NCBI GenBank assembly: GCA_914767715.1
Contig: OU612066.1
Coordinates: 2,423,001-2,487,000 of the forward strand
DNA from: Membranipora membranacea
Taxonomy: Eukaryota; Bryozoa; Gymnolaemata; Cheilostomatida; Membraniporidae
DNA length: 64,000 bases
Reading direction: 5' to 3'
A model generated the notes under the pieces. The model was given only the letters and a program-made list of their open reading frames with translations. It was not told the DNA's origin and did not search any database. Shown here piece after piece: positions 10,842-22,077 of this stretch. Position 1 is the stretch's first letter. The number at the start of each line of letters is the position of its first letter. Made by a program: the position numbers and the translations under genes.

Positions 10842-11585
10842 CAAATTATTTGAGAAGTACATCTGCCACTTAAGCAAAGTCTGCAGAAATCATTGCAATA
10901 TTTTCTGGCTTGACAATGATAGTGGCATAGGATGATTGATTGATTGGTTTATTAGCTATCACAGTCATTAAAAATGTTGCGAAAAAAGGATGCATATACT
11001 TTATCATAATAAGAGCTTGCTGTGTAAAGAATCTCATGAAGCAGGATGCACATTTGGCTCAGAAAACTGTCTTTGCCCCATGAGCTGCGATATTTAACAT
11101 GTCTAAAATGGCCAGAAGGCCAACGTTCAAGAAAATCGTGCATAGGAGATGATATTCATGCTTTTGATAGAGATTGTGTTAACTGTAAAACCATTTAAAA
11201 CCAATCAATCTAACAATTCCTGCTGGGTGCAAGTTTTAAAATTTACATCATTACATACTGAAAGATGTGGGCCTTATACACAGGATAGAGTGGGCCTAAC
11301 ACACAGGATATTGTGGGGCTGGTACACAGGATACTGTGGGCCTGATACACAGGATATTGTGGGTACTGGGGGTTTGTATGAGATAAATATATAATTCTAC
11401 CTCCTGACAAAAGTTCAGAAATGCTACAGCTGACCCCTTGTTGTTCACTTTTACCTAAGTCTTAGGTTTTTTACAGGAACTTTTACCTGAGTTTGTAAAG
11501 TTTGTTACAGGGACGTCAGTCAATGCATAATGTTAAAGTTGCCAGAAGTTATACACTGATGTAATCTCTCTGCAAATAGCCATAC
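10842..11585 (+). repeat. Copy 1 of a local tandem repeat, interrupted by a LINE fragment
   Basis: The unit begins near caaattatttgagaagtac and includes a short minisatellite with core acacaggatattgtggg (about 11268-11370) and a tail with cagtcaatgcataatgttaa. It is repeated at 12029-12586 and partly at 12651-12825; the end of a further copy precedes it near 10797. Copy 1 contains a LINE 3' fragment at 10937-11140 that copies 2 and 3 lack. Confidence 0.8.
10937..11140 (-). mobile_element. 5'-truncated LINE 3' end, flanked by a target-site duplication
   Basis: On the minus strand a frame of about 60 codons runs into a stop and a tail AATAAACCAATCAATCAATC, a short-repeat LINE tail. The insert is bounded by cataggatgat (10926-10936) and cataggagatgat (11141-11153), a near-identical direct repeat. 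The corresponding empty site is seen near 12137 (copy 2) and 12756 (copy 3). Confidence 0.7.
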
Positions 11586-11966
11586 TGTTTCAGGGTTTCA
11601 AACAAATTCTCATTGATTGGTAGCAGATTGTGCCTGATGCATAGGGAATAAGGCAAAATCGCTTTCGGATGATTATTCAGCCAGAATCTTTGTGAAACAT
11701 TTCATCCATCAGCTAGGTCCTTAAACTAAGCTAAAATAGTACCTCACAGAGCAGTTCCCTGTTATCTTTAGCCTGTGCCCTATCATTATTACAGCAATGT
11801 CTTAAAACCTCCCCCTAGACTAGACTGAAGTGTTACCAAGCTTAGAGTCAGCAACTACTTTTTCACTGTGTCATGCACAAAGCTGATGCTGCCTAGCACA
11901 TTCTTTTACAATTCCCATTTATGCTTTGCCGCAAAACCTTGGTTGCTCTCTAAAGCTGCCAGAAGT
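11586..11966 (+). mobile_element. Degenerate copy of the MITE found at 51468-51843
   Basis: The stretch from ggtttcaaacaaattctcat to aaaaccttggttgctctcta aligns along its length with the intact element at 51468-51843, in the same orientation. Its left terminal inverted repeat is truncated to the inner gggtttcaaac. It lies at the end of local repeat copy 1. Confidence 0.7.
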
Positions 11967-12028
11967 TTGCACTGATGTGCTTTCTCCACAATTGTTGTAC
12001 ATTTGGCATACATTCTTAACACAATAAC

Positions 12029-12586
12029 ACATTATTTGAGAAGTACATCTGCCACTAATGTCAAGTCTGCAGCAATTGCTGCAAATTATTTGCACGATGC
12101 CCGGAGAATATTTTCTGGCCTGAAAATGAAAGTGGCATAGGATGATATTTATGTTTTTTGATAAAAATTGTGTTTACTGGATAATAGTCATCCTGACATA
12201 TAGACACGTAAAACCAATTCCATCAAACGATTCCTGCTGGGTGCGAGTTTTCGAATCTACATCATTACATACTGAAGGGTGTGGGCCTTATACACAGGAT
12301 AGAGTGGTCCTAATGCACAGGATATTTGTTGACTTGATACACAGGATATTGTGGCGCTGGTACACAGGAAACTGTGGGCCTTATTCACAGGATATTGTGG
12401 GTACTGTGGGTTTTATGAGACAATCTGTTCTACATCCTGACAAAAATTCAGAAATGCTAGAGCTGACCCCTTGTTCTTTTTTACCTGAGTTTTAAGGGTT
12501 GTTACAGGGACGTCAGTCAATGCATAATGTTAAAGTTGCCAGAAGTTATACACTGATGAAATCTCTCCGCAAATAGCCATACTGTG
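12029..12586 (+). repeat. Copy 2 of the local tandem repeat
   Basis: Aligns with 10842-11585 minus the LINE insertion and contains its own version of the acacaggatattgtggg minisatellite (about 12285-12400). Being uninterrupted, it shows what the pre-insertion site of copy 1 looked like. Confidence 0.8.
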
Positions 12587-12650
12587 CATTTTACCATTAA
12601 TCCATAAATTCATATCAATGGTAGTCAGGCATGCATTCTTCACACAAAAA

Positions 12651-12825
12651 CAAATTATTTGAGAAGTACACCTGCCACTTATGCAATATCTGCAGCAATC
12701 CCTACAGATCATTTGAATGATGCCCGGAGGATATTTTCTTGCCTGACAATGAGAGTGCAGCATAGGATGATATTCATGCTTTTGATAGAAATGGTGTTTA
12801 CTGGAAAATTGTCATCCTGACAGTA
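12651..12825 (+). repeat. Partial copy 3 of the local tandem repeat
   Basis: Starts at caaattatttgagaagtac and runs through ggatgatattcatgctttt into the gtcatcctgacag region. The minisatellite and tail are missing. Confidence 0.7.
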
Positions 12826-12948
12826 TTGCAAATGGCAATAGACTTGGTCACTATCTTTCACATTACAAATCGTGTGCCTTTGAATTATGGTATATCTAGT
12901 TTCTGCGGTTATGAGCTTGGCAAGTGTCACTATCTGTGTGCGCATGGT

Positions 12949-15823
12949 GGTATCCAGACAAAATCCCGCAGCCAGAATCCCAAACCCAAAAATCCCAATG
13001 GACAAAGTCCCGCAACCAAAGTCCCATAGCCAAAGTGCCAGAGTACAAAGTCCCAAAGACCAAAGTCCCGCAGCCAAAGTCCCGCGGCCAAAGTCCCAAT
13101 GACCAAAGTACCAATGACCAAAGTACCAATGACCAAAGTCCCAAAGTCCCAAAGTCCCAAAGTCCCGGGGCCACAATCCCGCAGCCAAAGTCTCAATGCA
13201 AAAAAATTTAAATTTTGATTTTGAATATCAATTAGTTTTCCATATTAAAAACATTTTACATAACATTTTAAGCAAGTTTTGTCTTCAATTATATTCTGAT
13301 AATACACTTTCATAGTAGTTTCATATCATGCTCTCATTGTCTGTAGTATGTCTTCATTCAGGGTCAAAATTCGGCTAGTTTCTGGATGCATAAGGATAAA
13401 TCATATGTCTACTCTACTCTAGTGGTTGAAAAGTATCATTAATAATGTTCTATCTAAGACCATTGCCCCTTCATAGACTTCCAAACCAAAATATTTTATA
13501 TTTCATCCTTAAAAGTATATTCTTGGCATCGCCCTTTCACTATGGAGGCGGTATAACTGCACTACTCAGCTAGGAGAAGCTGAAAACTGTCCTGCTTGAC
13601 GTTATAGACTTTAAATTGATCAGTTAACTATTTGCTGATAAAATTACTCATCTGGAACCAGGACATGTAAAGTTTGGTTGAAGCTGAAACCTGTTTTAGA
13701 CTTGGAACCCTAGCTCACTGAATCGGAACCTGGCTTGGACTTGTGTCTTAATGGACTAGCTCTGCACTGTACCTTAGAATCCTCTCATATATCGCGGCCT
13801 CTCAAGCCATGGAGAATATAGTCACTATAGTCGGAAGGCAGAGGAAAGAGATTTAATTTAATTTAATATTAACTTTATTGAACCGGTCAATGCCGTTTAA
13901 AGCAAATAAAGACCATGTTAAAATAATAAAATGCCATCAATTATATTGATAAAAAAACACTTTTTTTGCACAGAGATGTTCTATACATCAGGGTAGCTAG
14001 TTGTTCATGTCTAGTATGAGTAGTGGTGCTAGAGCTAGGGAAGTATTTGTGTAGTGGATGGTTAGGATTTAGAGAAAGCTTTCTAGCATATCTCAGGCAG
14101 CACACGTCTGAGTAAACTGAAAGTTCAGTCAGTTGAAGGGCTTTTAATCTCTGGTCATAGTCTTCCATATATGGTAGAATAATTCTAAGGCACAGTTTTG
14201 CAGACGCTCTAACCTCTCTTTGTCTGACTTAGTTATAAACGGGAACCAGCATTGGGCTGCATAAGATAGCGTAGATAATATCTTGCTCTGATAGAATAAA
14301 TGATATTGACAATCATTTATTACAATTTGTTTATTACCACGATAACTTCAAACTAAAACACTTTACTCAGGCTATACTGATAGTCAAAAAACTCAAATGC
14401 AGTACTACAAATTCTTTTAATGTTTTAGGCGTCATATTGATGCAGTATCCGGAGTAGAAGTATTGTCACGCAGTAATTTCATCCAAGCCTGCATGAAGCG
14501 GTAATGTTTTGCATATGTATTTGTATTTTTGTTGTCATACTATCCAGAATTTTTCACATCATCCTCCCACTACTGTAAGATAAATGGACTGTCGGCTCAA
14601 TATTCGTGGGGATATAAGCTTAGAGAAGTTTATATACAAACATTCAAGGATGCAGCGTCAGGCTTTTTTGTTTTATGAAAATGCAACATCCTTTGTAACA
14701 ATCAGGATTAAATTGCCCTCGTTTTGCATCAATAATATGTCATATTTCTATGCTAGCATGTTTAGGTAGTGATCATAAATATACACCCATAAATGTAAAG
14801 TGTGGGTTTATATTTATGGTGGTGATTACAATTTTTAAATTATGAATTTGGAAACCAACTTATCTACTTCTAGATGTAATCAGCAGCTTATCAATGTCAT
14901 ATGTCAATGTAAACCCTAAACACACTGTAGAAACGATTGCTCAGATTTCGATTATTTTTGGAGAATTTGTAGGATTCAAATATAATACACCTTGCACAAC
15001 TAGTTCCTACAACCTTTGAGCATTTAATTGAGCTTCTAGCTTTTCTCCGGAGGTATAACTCACCGATTGCTGAGCAGACAACTACATAACACAATAAAAA
15101 GCAAATCTATCGCACAATTTACAAGAAGAATTTGATTTCTAAAAGGTCTCATCAAAAATAAGTAGATATAACACTTTATCGAGAGCTAGTCAAATGTTTC
15201 AAATGAACCATAAAACACAGACTTATGTATTGTGTCTTTTAGATCCCCACGTTGTTCAATACAAAAGCACTAAGTTCAAACGATACCAGAAACCCAAAAA
15301 CGGCACAGTCACTTTCAAATAGAACAGATAAGCTTGATTATGTGGCTATTGAACTCTATTTAACACATCGGTTGCCGTAATTTGCATGAACAAGATTCTG
15401 CCCACCACTTATAACCACATACTAACCACAGAAACCATAACGCACATAAATCCTGTTGATGTCCAAAGCCTCACATCGAAAAAATAATGCTTTAGATGTT
15501 AAGGGACCTTCCATAAATTACTGTGTTTTAAAAAGTTACCAAAACTGAAAAAATTAAGTTAAGAAATCAAAAATATATTTTCGTAACTCTATAGTATTTT
15601 GGACTTTGGGATTTTGGGACCCTGGCCTTTGGGACTTTGGCCGCGAGACTCTGGTCACGGGACTTTGGTCTTTGGGACTTTGTTCATTGGTACTTTGGTC
15701 TATGGGACTTTGGTCCCGGGACTTTGGTCTTTGGGACTTTGTTCATGGTACTTTGGTCTTTGGGACTTTGTTCATGGTACTTTGGTCTTTGGGACTTTGT
15801 TCATTGGTACTTTGACCTGGATT
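12949..15823. mobile_element. Foldback-type element with inverted minisatellite arms (FB1)
   Basis: The left arm (about 12949-13200) is an array of ccaaagtccc-type units. The right arm (about 15598-15823) is the same unit in reverse complement, gggactttgg, with unit length about 19-20 bp. The outer ends are similar inverted sequences (ATCCAGACAAA at left, ATCCAGGTCAAA in the right arm read inward). A perfect 10-bp direct repeat TGCGCATGGT sits immediately outside, at 12939-12948 and 15824-15833, as expected of a target-site duplication. The 2.4-kb centre has a LINE remnant but no recognisable transposase, so the copy is probably non-autonomous. The long open frames in the arms are read-through of the repeat, not genes. 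Confidence 0.65.
13850..14290 (-). pseudogene. Truncated, frameshifted LINE reverse-transcriptase C-terminus
   Basis: On the minus strand a frame with ERLERLQNCA, then after a one-base shift LRIILPYMEDYDQRLKALQL and ARKLSLNPNHPLHKYFP, resembles the C-terminal end of LINE polyproteins of the Jockey/CR1-like groups. After a stop near 13941 come AATAAA and a TTAAA-type repeat tail (about 13852-13880), a LINE 3' end. It lies inside the FB1 spacer. Confidence 0.7.
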
Positions 15824-15840
15824 TGCGCATGGTACCTTTG

Positions 15841-16590
15841 TAGGTAAGAATTTTTAAAGGAAAGTTACATGGCTTGAAGTAATTCCATTAACTGAGCATG
15901 ATAGATGTTATTCAAATACAAATTAGGTTCCATCTGCACTGCTGTTCGGTGATGATTTGACTTTGGGGTCACAGACGACTACCAGATTACAGCCATAATT
16001 GTCTTATTTTTATGTATGTCTCTTGATATTCTACGTGTTGCATTATTGAACCTTGAGTATTTGATAAGAGTGTTGGCACACATTGTATACTGATACTCCC
16101 TACTCAATTTTTGTTTTGTTTTAACTATCTTTCACTAGGCAAGCAAAAACAAGGTTCCTTGGCATATGTAGTTCAATTTTCTAGATCCAACTAGTGTACC
16201 ATAAAGTCACACAACCTCCTTCTCTCCACCCAATGTCGTATCCTCATTTCTTTAGATGGACGGCAAGAGCATTGAGGAAGTTTTCTAGAAAGTCATGTTG
16301 ACATCGAAAACCCTCATATGATAGTACAAAACTTGTCATTGTCATTACTTCATGTGGCTTTATGCCATTTTCTAGTGTATTGTGTAGTTGTATTATATAA
16401 TTGGACGTTTGTCGAGGGACCATCTATAGAATGTTCTCAACTTAACTCATCAATAGTTTTTTGTTATTTTTTGACGGAGTACCAGCATGTTTTATTAGGC
16501 ACAGCATCTTGTCGAGTTGCTCAAATTGCTAATAAGATATCATGGAAACTGGTTTCAGCATGTTCCCAATAGAAACAAATGAATAAACAT
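15841..16590. other. Intergenic stretch without recognisable gene
   Basis: No coding, RNA or repeat assignment could be supported. Confidence 0.4.
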
Positions 16591-16592
16591 GG

Positions 16593-16724
16593 ATCGCTTC
16601 TCGGCCTATTGGCAAAGATCAAAGTGTCACTGCCAATGGCCAATTAGTGCCAGTTCACTTTTGGCAGCTCGCTGCACACCCACTTTCAAGAGGTCTTGTA
16701 TGGCCTCACCTCTAGGATGCATTC
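16593..16724 (+). ncRNA. U2 snRNA-like sequence, probably a pseudogene or U2-derived element
   Basis: The 5' 35 bases (ATCGCTTCTCGGCC, then TATTGGCAAAGATCAA, then AGTGT) match the conserved 5' end and stem-loop I of animal U2 snRNA with few differences. The next U2 part, which carries the GUAGUA branch-site recognition sequence, stem-loop II and the Sm site, is absent. Further on, GCAGCTCGCTGC can form a hairpin like U2 stem III (GGAGCTTGCTCC), and GGTCTTGTATGGCCTCACC resembles stem-loop IV, but weakly. A run of eight T follows. Length is about 132 against the usual 188-190 nt. It cannot be a working U2 as read. Confidence 0.6.
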
Positions 16725-16739
16725 TAGTTTTTTTTAGGA

Positions 16740-18020
16740 TGTATCACATTCTTAGTATGCGGATTTAGGACACCTTATGTCCCTCTTTAGGGGCAGCCCA
16801 ATCTTGTGTTTCTTACTAAACAGCAAGATCGATTTTTCTAACTATTCTATGTTAAAACAAAGTGTTTAATACATCTTCATAAGCCAGCATTACACAACTT
16901 AATTGATTTGACTGCTGGGAATCTTTGTTTTTCTCTTTTCACAAACTAAGCCCCATTTGACCGACCTATAAAACAGGCCCCCTTAAGCTCAGGTGGCTTG
17001 TTTGTTAGTGGCCCTATACCCTTTCCCATGTGTACTGGAATTATCTCAAGCACTTAAACAGGTGATACTTAAAAAAAGGGTATCCAGCCACAACACGGGT
17101 CATTTTGACTGCATGCTGTACAAAAAAAACCTATGGTAGCACGCAAATCAAATGGTGCCTGCAAACTTGTGGTCAATATATGTCAGATATTTGCAGATCA
17201 CAAGAGGAACAAAATTCAGCCTTACGCATAACAAAATTAATCCGACATTAATGATTGTATCTGTTGTCTACCAATTGACAGAAAACAGGAGAAAAATGAT
17301 ACACTCATTATGTAATATCTAAAATGAGTAGGATACTGGTACTGGTCCCTTTAAGGATTAGTTGTATGATTAGTTAGTATTCATTTGGTGCAATCTTATC
17401 GATCATGATCTTGAAAGGTTTTAATAAAGTAACAACAAAAGCGATTTTCTTTATTAAGTTAAAAAACAACACTATTTCGATTATCCACCAAGCAATATAT
17501 AAGAAGTATTAGCAAGTTTTGAGAAACTGGGCGAGACTGAATATTGTTGAGGTACTAGAATTTGTAGGCAAATTTTTTGTTACATTAAGATTGCATTGCT
17601 ATTCAGGGGGATCGGAAAGGAGTACCTAGTGAATGTGGGAGGCTGATTCTGCACTGTTGGGTTTTATTACAATTGTGTTATATAATGTTCTATATAAATT
17701 TCTAAACACCACTGACCTAACCCTTAAAGATTAGGGTTTAGTTATAAGTATACAACAAATTAATATTTTATCTTTTGGCGATGTTCTCATAGTGAAATGC
17801 TGTGCTGGTGAATTATGTGGCAAACCACGGCCCTTGGAGCAATCGAGCAATGACGATTAATTCATGTAGCTCAGACATAAACTTATTCCAATATGTGGGT
17901 TCATCATCATCAACTATATATCCAAAACAACAGGCAGTCGTGATTGGTCAGCCAACAGAATCCACAGTCTATGATTGGTCAGCAAGCTGATTAATCAGAT
18001 GATGAGATAGGTAAAAAAAA
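16740..18020. other. Intergenic stretch upstream of the VMO1-like gene
   Basis: No gene or mobile element could be supported apart from the promoter elements listed separately. Confidence 0.4.
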
Positions 18021-18023
18021 GTG

Positions 18024-18031
18024 TATAAATA
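18024..18031 (+). promoter_or_regulatory. Probable TATA box of the VMO1-like gene
   Basis: TATAAATA lies about 360 bp before the start codon. A likely 5' UTR exon (about 18055-18104) would follow and be joined through a donor at actag/gtaaaa and an acceptor at gatagacag (ending at 18376), nine bases before the ATG. This layout is inference from consensus motifs only. Confidence 0.4.
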
Positions 18032-18385
18032 TAGCAGCTCCTGAACATTTCAGCATTGCATCTGAGTGATCAAACTAAGTAAATATAACTCAGTGATAAA
18101 ACTAGGTAAAATGTTTGTATTTCGTTTAGATAACTTGAAGCTTACACTTGATAATCATTCGGTCATTCTGATGGAGTTGAATGGTGAAGAGGAACAAAAA
18201 ATTGATTCAGTAGTGATTGCTGACATGACCCTCAGCTAATGATGGCATGTTACTTCGGTGAAATGTTGATCAATGATGAGTTGTAATTCGCTATTTGCAC
18301 TCGTCAGATTCTTATTTCTTTTCACTGTAAATGTAAACTATAAGAGTCTGATTATATATCTCTTTTTGATAGACAGGTGATAAGA

Positions 18386-20273
18386 ATGTTGGGGAGTGTA
18401 CTAGTTACTTTCCTATTAGTCGCATGCTGTGATGCTCAGGCTCCATGGAGAAGAGATGACTATGACTCTACTATATGGCCTTACACTAGCACAAACATGG
18501 GAGAGTGGGGGGCCGATGACTGGTGTCCTGAGGGTACGTTTGCTCATGAGTTTAGGATGAAGGTCGACATTCCTGGTAAACATGCTTGTGATGAGGATAA
18601 TTCAGGAGTGAACTCAGTAGGGATAAAGTGCAGGTTAGTAACAAGTTAGACTAAGACCCATATATCCATTTTATATTCATAACATATCATTATTATCAGT
18701 GTTAGAAATGAGTGAGAACAAATGGGCACGGAGTTCCCACAAATAAATATTTAGGGGGAACTCTAAGAACACAGTTCCCACCAAATTCTGTGTTTAAAAC
18801 AGTGTGAAAATGTCTCTTTTTGACCAGATTTCAATCATAATCATATACCAATAACAGATCTATACTTCTGATTAGATATTATGCTCAACAGCATGGATTT
18901 GCATAATTTGACATAGATATTGCAAAAAAAGTCCACTCAGATCAATGCACTGATTATAATATAAATTTGGTACAAAGTATCCATATCTTCTATATTAGAT
19001 CTAGAATAATTATATTCATTAGATATATTCGAATAGCCAACAAATATCAGGTGATTCCATAACATAATAATATGGTTCTGCGCTTTGATCAAATCTATAC
19101 ATGATACACCACTTTTATCACAATTGTATCCGGTGTCACTTCTGTAACAATTGTTCCATCTGTCACATCTTTCAGACAAGTGATTTAAATTCTGCCTGGG
19201 TTTTATAGTGCTCCTTTATGCGAAGGATCATATGGAAAAAACAAATGGGTATTCTCTGCACAAGGAAACTGGGGGGAGTTGACCACACCCAACTCTTGCC
19301 CACATGGCTATATTATGTTTGGAGCTCAGGTTAGATCACAGGCACATGTAGATGGAGTTGACAACTATGGAGGTTTGTTACTTGCTGTCTGCGGCAGCCC
19401 TTATTTTATTTTTTATTTTGTGTTCACTGTAAATGAACACTCATTAAGTTGTTGTCCTCACACCATATTCATTTCTCTGCTCAGAAAAAGTGAGAACAGA
19501 GCACTTCCTTTCCAAATGTTTAATAGACAAATTATAAGCTACATTTTTTCTAGTTTCAATTTCAAAACACATTGGATAACCTTAGTAATTATCTGTTTAT
19601 TGTAGAGTAAAGCTGCTGATTGTCTGCAGCATGATAACTAAATGACTCGATTTCTAAAATTAACGTCTAACGTTTTTTGTCCCTTTTTACAGCTACAGAT
19701 TTAAACTTCAGATGTAGACATTTAGCTAAGACCAGCCTGGAACAGACCCTCTACGGTCAGGGACAATCTATCGGTACGTGGGGATCCTACAGAGAGTGTC
19801 CAAGTGATACAGCTATATGTGGAATATCTACACAGGTACAGGCAGTTCAAGACCGCAGCACTGGAGATAACACAGCCCTCAATGCGGCCATATTCTTCTG
19901 TTGTAAATTACCTAGTACCTGTTCCACATTGGATTTCATATTTAAGGTATGTAGTAACCAAACCTCACAACGCAACTCGGCTTCCCATAATGATTATATT
20001 TTTACTCTTCACCGATAAACTTTTCTATGCTTTTGTTGAGTTTAATTTGTAAAGTAGGTTGTCTATCAATCATAACAAAAGTCAGTTTTATCTGCTCCAG
20101 TTTTGTTTTGGGCGTTTTACTTGATAAACAATTCAATAACAAAACCTTGTACAACAGAAAATGTGTATAATAATGATATCAATTTTATTTGCTGATCAAG
20201 TCATAGCTAACGCATATGACAAGAACTCAACAATAATATATTTTCATATTATAATTTGTAGGATGTAGAGTAG
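18386..20273 (+). CDS. VMO1-like (vitelline membrane outer layer protein 1 family) secreted protein
   Basis: Four coding exons join in phase: 18386-18633, 19209-19372, 19693-19946 and 20262-20273, giving about 225 residues. The N-terminus MLGSVLVTFLLVACCDAQA is a clear signal peptide, so the protein is secreted. The body holds three related blocks, each with a Trp, a Cys-Pro pair and a D-N-x-x-x-N...C ending (DNSGVNSVGIKC; VDNYGATDLNFRC; GDNTALNAAIFFCC). This is the signature of the threefold beta-prism of the VMO-I family. In vertebrates the family forms the egg outer layer; its role in invertebrates is not established, so carbohydrate binding or a protective coat is only a guess. The three main exons roughly match the three blocks. 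The last exon (Asp-Val-Glu-stop) is the least certain: reading through the third donor gives an alternative end at 20018. Confidence 0.85.
18634..19208 (+). other. Intron 1 of the VMO1-like gene
   Basis: Bounded by a donor GTTAGT at 18634 and the acceptor TTTTATAG ending at 19208. It contains no other recognisable feature. Confidence 0.7.
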
Positions 20274-20970
20274 ACTTCACACAGAAGGACTTTATTAGCT
20301 GAACAACATGATAAAGTATGTCAGTCATACAGAGAACACCTGATAATATGACAATATATTACTATATGTCACAATTATCAGGAACATCTAATAATATGAT
20401 ATATATTACTATATGTCACATATATGTATAACATCTAGTAAAAACTGTTTATTATCTAAATCTTTTTTGTCGCTAATATTTTAATTTGTTGCTGACATGA
20501 AAAAAATCAATTGATAACCAAATAATAAATAAATAAATAATAACATTTAGATATGCCTACAGTTTTTACTATCAGACTGTGGAAGCGAATGGGTTCCTCA
20601 ATCCAATCTTTGTATCAAAATATAAACTAATTTTGAGTCATGAGATTCATGAAGTTTCTCATATCTTAACTGAACGGACTGGCAGACCAAACAGACAAGA
20701 ATATTTATTGCTGAACAGACAGTGACCGTATTTTAATTGTCTTAGATGCAATCAAACTACTTCCCTAATATGATGCATTGATTTGGTGAGCATATGAGTG
20801 AGACTAACAGCTGAAATTGTATATCGTTCAATCAATACTTCTGATTTTGTTATGATGATCGGCATATGATGGTCCTTTCTCACTTTGCTGTAACTAAAAT
20901 TGTGAGTAAGAGCTCTGGGTTTTGTGAGTTCTATATTACATGGCTTGTTTAAGTAGAAGAGCTGTGTAAT
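20274..20970. other. 3' flank of the VMO1-like gene
   Basis: Contains repeated short motifs (atatattactatatgtcaca near 20350 and 20400) and an AATAAATAAATAAATAAT run near 20520-20545 that could supply a polyadenylation signal. No gene is seen. Confidence 0.4.
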
Positions 20971-20971
20971 T

Positions 20972-21306
20972 TTAAAGTGACAGTCCTACTAGGCCGTGTT
21001 TGGTATGGTTTTAAAGATCTCAGGCTGAAAAGTCATTAGGGCATATAAAATAAAACAGCCTGTGAACCTAATTGCAGTAAAACTGATGCAAAGTCTGAAA
21101 ATTGGGATCATAGTGGATCATAGTGATTAATTGCCTCCCCCTGACCACTATGATCCACTATGATCCTTGCTTAAAAAATTGAAAAAGAACTAATTGCTTT
21201 TTTCCACAATTTTCATTTTTTTATTTTTTTTATTTGCCCTATGAACTCACAATATTTGATTTACTGGGGTAACATATTAACTTTTTTAATAGGACTGTCA
21301 CTTAAA
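20972..21306. mobile_element. MITE with TTAA-type flanks and an internal hairpin
   Basis: Terminal inverted repeats of 13 bp (AGTGACAGTCCTA at 20976-20988 and its complement at 21290-21302) are flanked on both sides by TTAAA. The total length is about 330 bp and there is no coding potential. In the centre a 21-bp perfect inverted repeat (21105-21125 with 21146-21166), itself a doubled ggatcatagt unit, would form a hairpin. The TTAA flank fits piggyBac-like insertion but is not proof of it. Confidence 0.7.
21105..21166. repeat. Perfect hairpin with 21-bp arms at the centre of the MITE
   Basis: Left arm is ggatcatagt repeated about twice; right arm is its exact complement; the loop is 20 bp. 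Arms of this length without mismatch suggest recent origin or gene conversion. Confidence 0.9.
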
Positions 21307-21861
21307 CTAACTGACTAATGACGGTTGACAGCAAAGTTTATATGACTACTAGGGCTAGAAAGGATTTACAAAATCAGGTCAGATTTTGGCTATCTTTCAG
21401 GGCTGGGCTAGATCAGGTCCGAGTATGCATGAATCAGCGCTACTGGACAAGTCATTCTCAGTTCCAGTCATGACAGCAATATCAAATAACAAGACTTTAG
21501 AAACCATGTGCAGATTAGTCGATACCAAATTTGACTAGAAGTGGTCATATTAGAATTATTATAATTTTTTCAGTTAAATATTAGGTCAAACAAGTGGTGG
21601 ATATTAATTCGCTAATTACTAGTGTAAGTAGGTTGTAGTACATGATAATTTTGTTTCAGCTTGTAACTACTCATCTAGATATACGAAAATATGTTGTGTG
21701 CAAGTTTCATAAAATTTAAAGCATTCATTGATTCAAATGTGTCTGAAGAATACTTATGTGTAGTGCTGTGAACTCTAAAATAATCACAGCACAGGTATGG
21801 CTAATAGCTATTTTTTATGATCATATAGACATAGTTTTCGAGACTGTCATGCAAACTCTTT

Positions 21862-21935
21862 GGTAAAGTGGTTGAGAGCACGGAGTGCAGATCACACAAG
21901 GTCCGAGGTTTGAATCTCGGTGCAGGAAATGATTT
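21862..21935 (+). repeat. tRNA-like sequence with A and B boxes (tRNA pseudogene or SINE head)
   Basis: A box A-like block (tggtaaagtggttgagagc) and a T-arm with box B (ccgaggtttgaatctcgg) are spaced as in a tRNA. The acceptor and anticodon stems do not pair well, so this is not a functional tRNA gene. It may be the Pol III head of a SINE. Confidence 0.5.
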
Positions 21936-22077
21936 GAAAAGCTAGTGGTACCAAAATACTTGATATTGGTTGTGACTGACTAGGACTGAGGAAACTGGTC
22001 ATTGGCAAATTCAAAACCTGACACTGACCCGAGGTGGATAAACCCGACCCGACAATACCCGATCCAAACTCTTCCAG

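Noticed and set aside
12709-13211. Several overlapping long open frames on both strands
   Set aside because: They are translations of the ccaaagtccc/gggactttgg minisatellite, with no stop because the unit lacks one in these frames. The same is true of 15599-15847.
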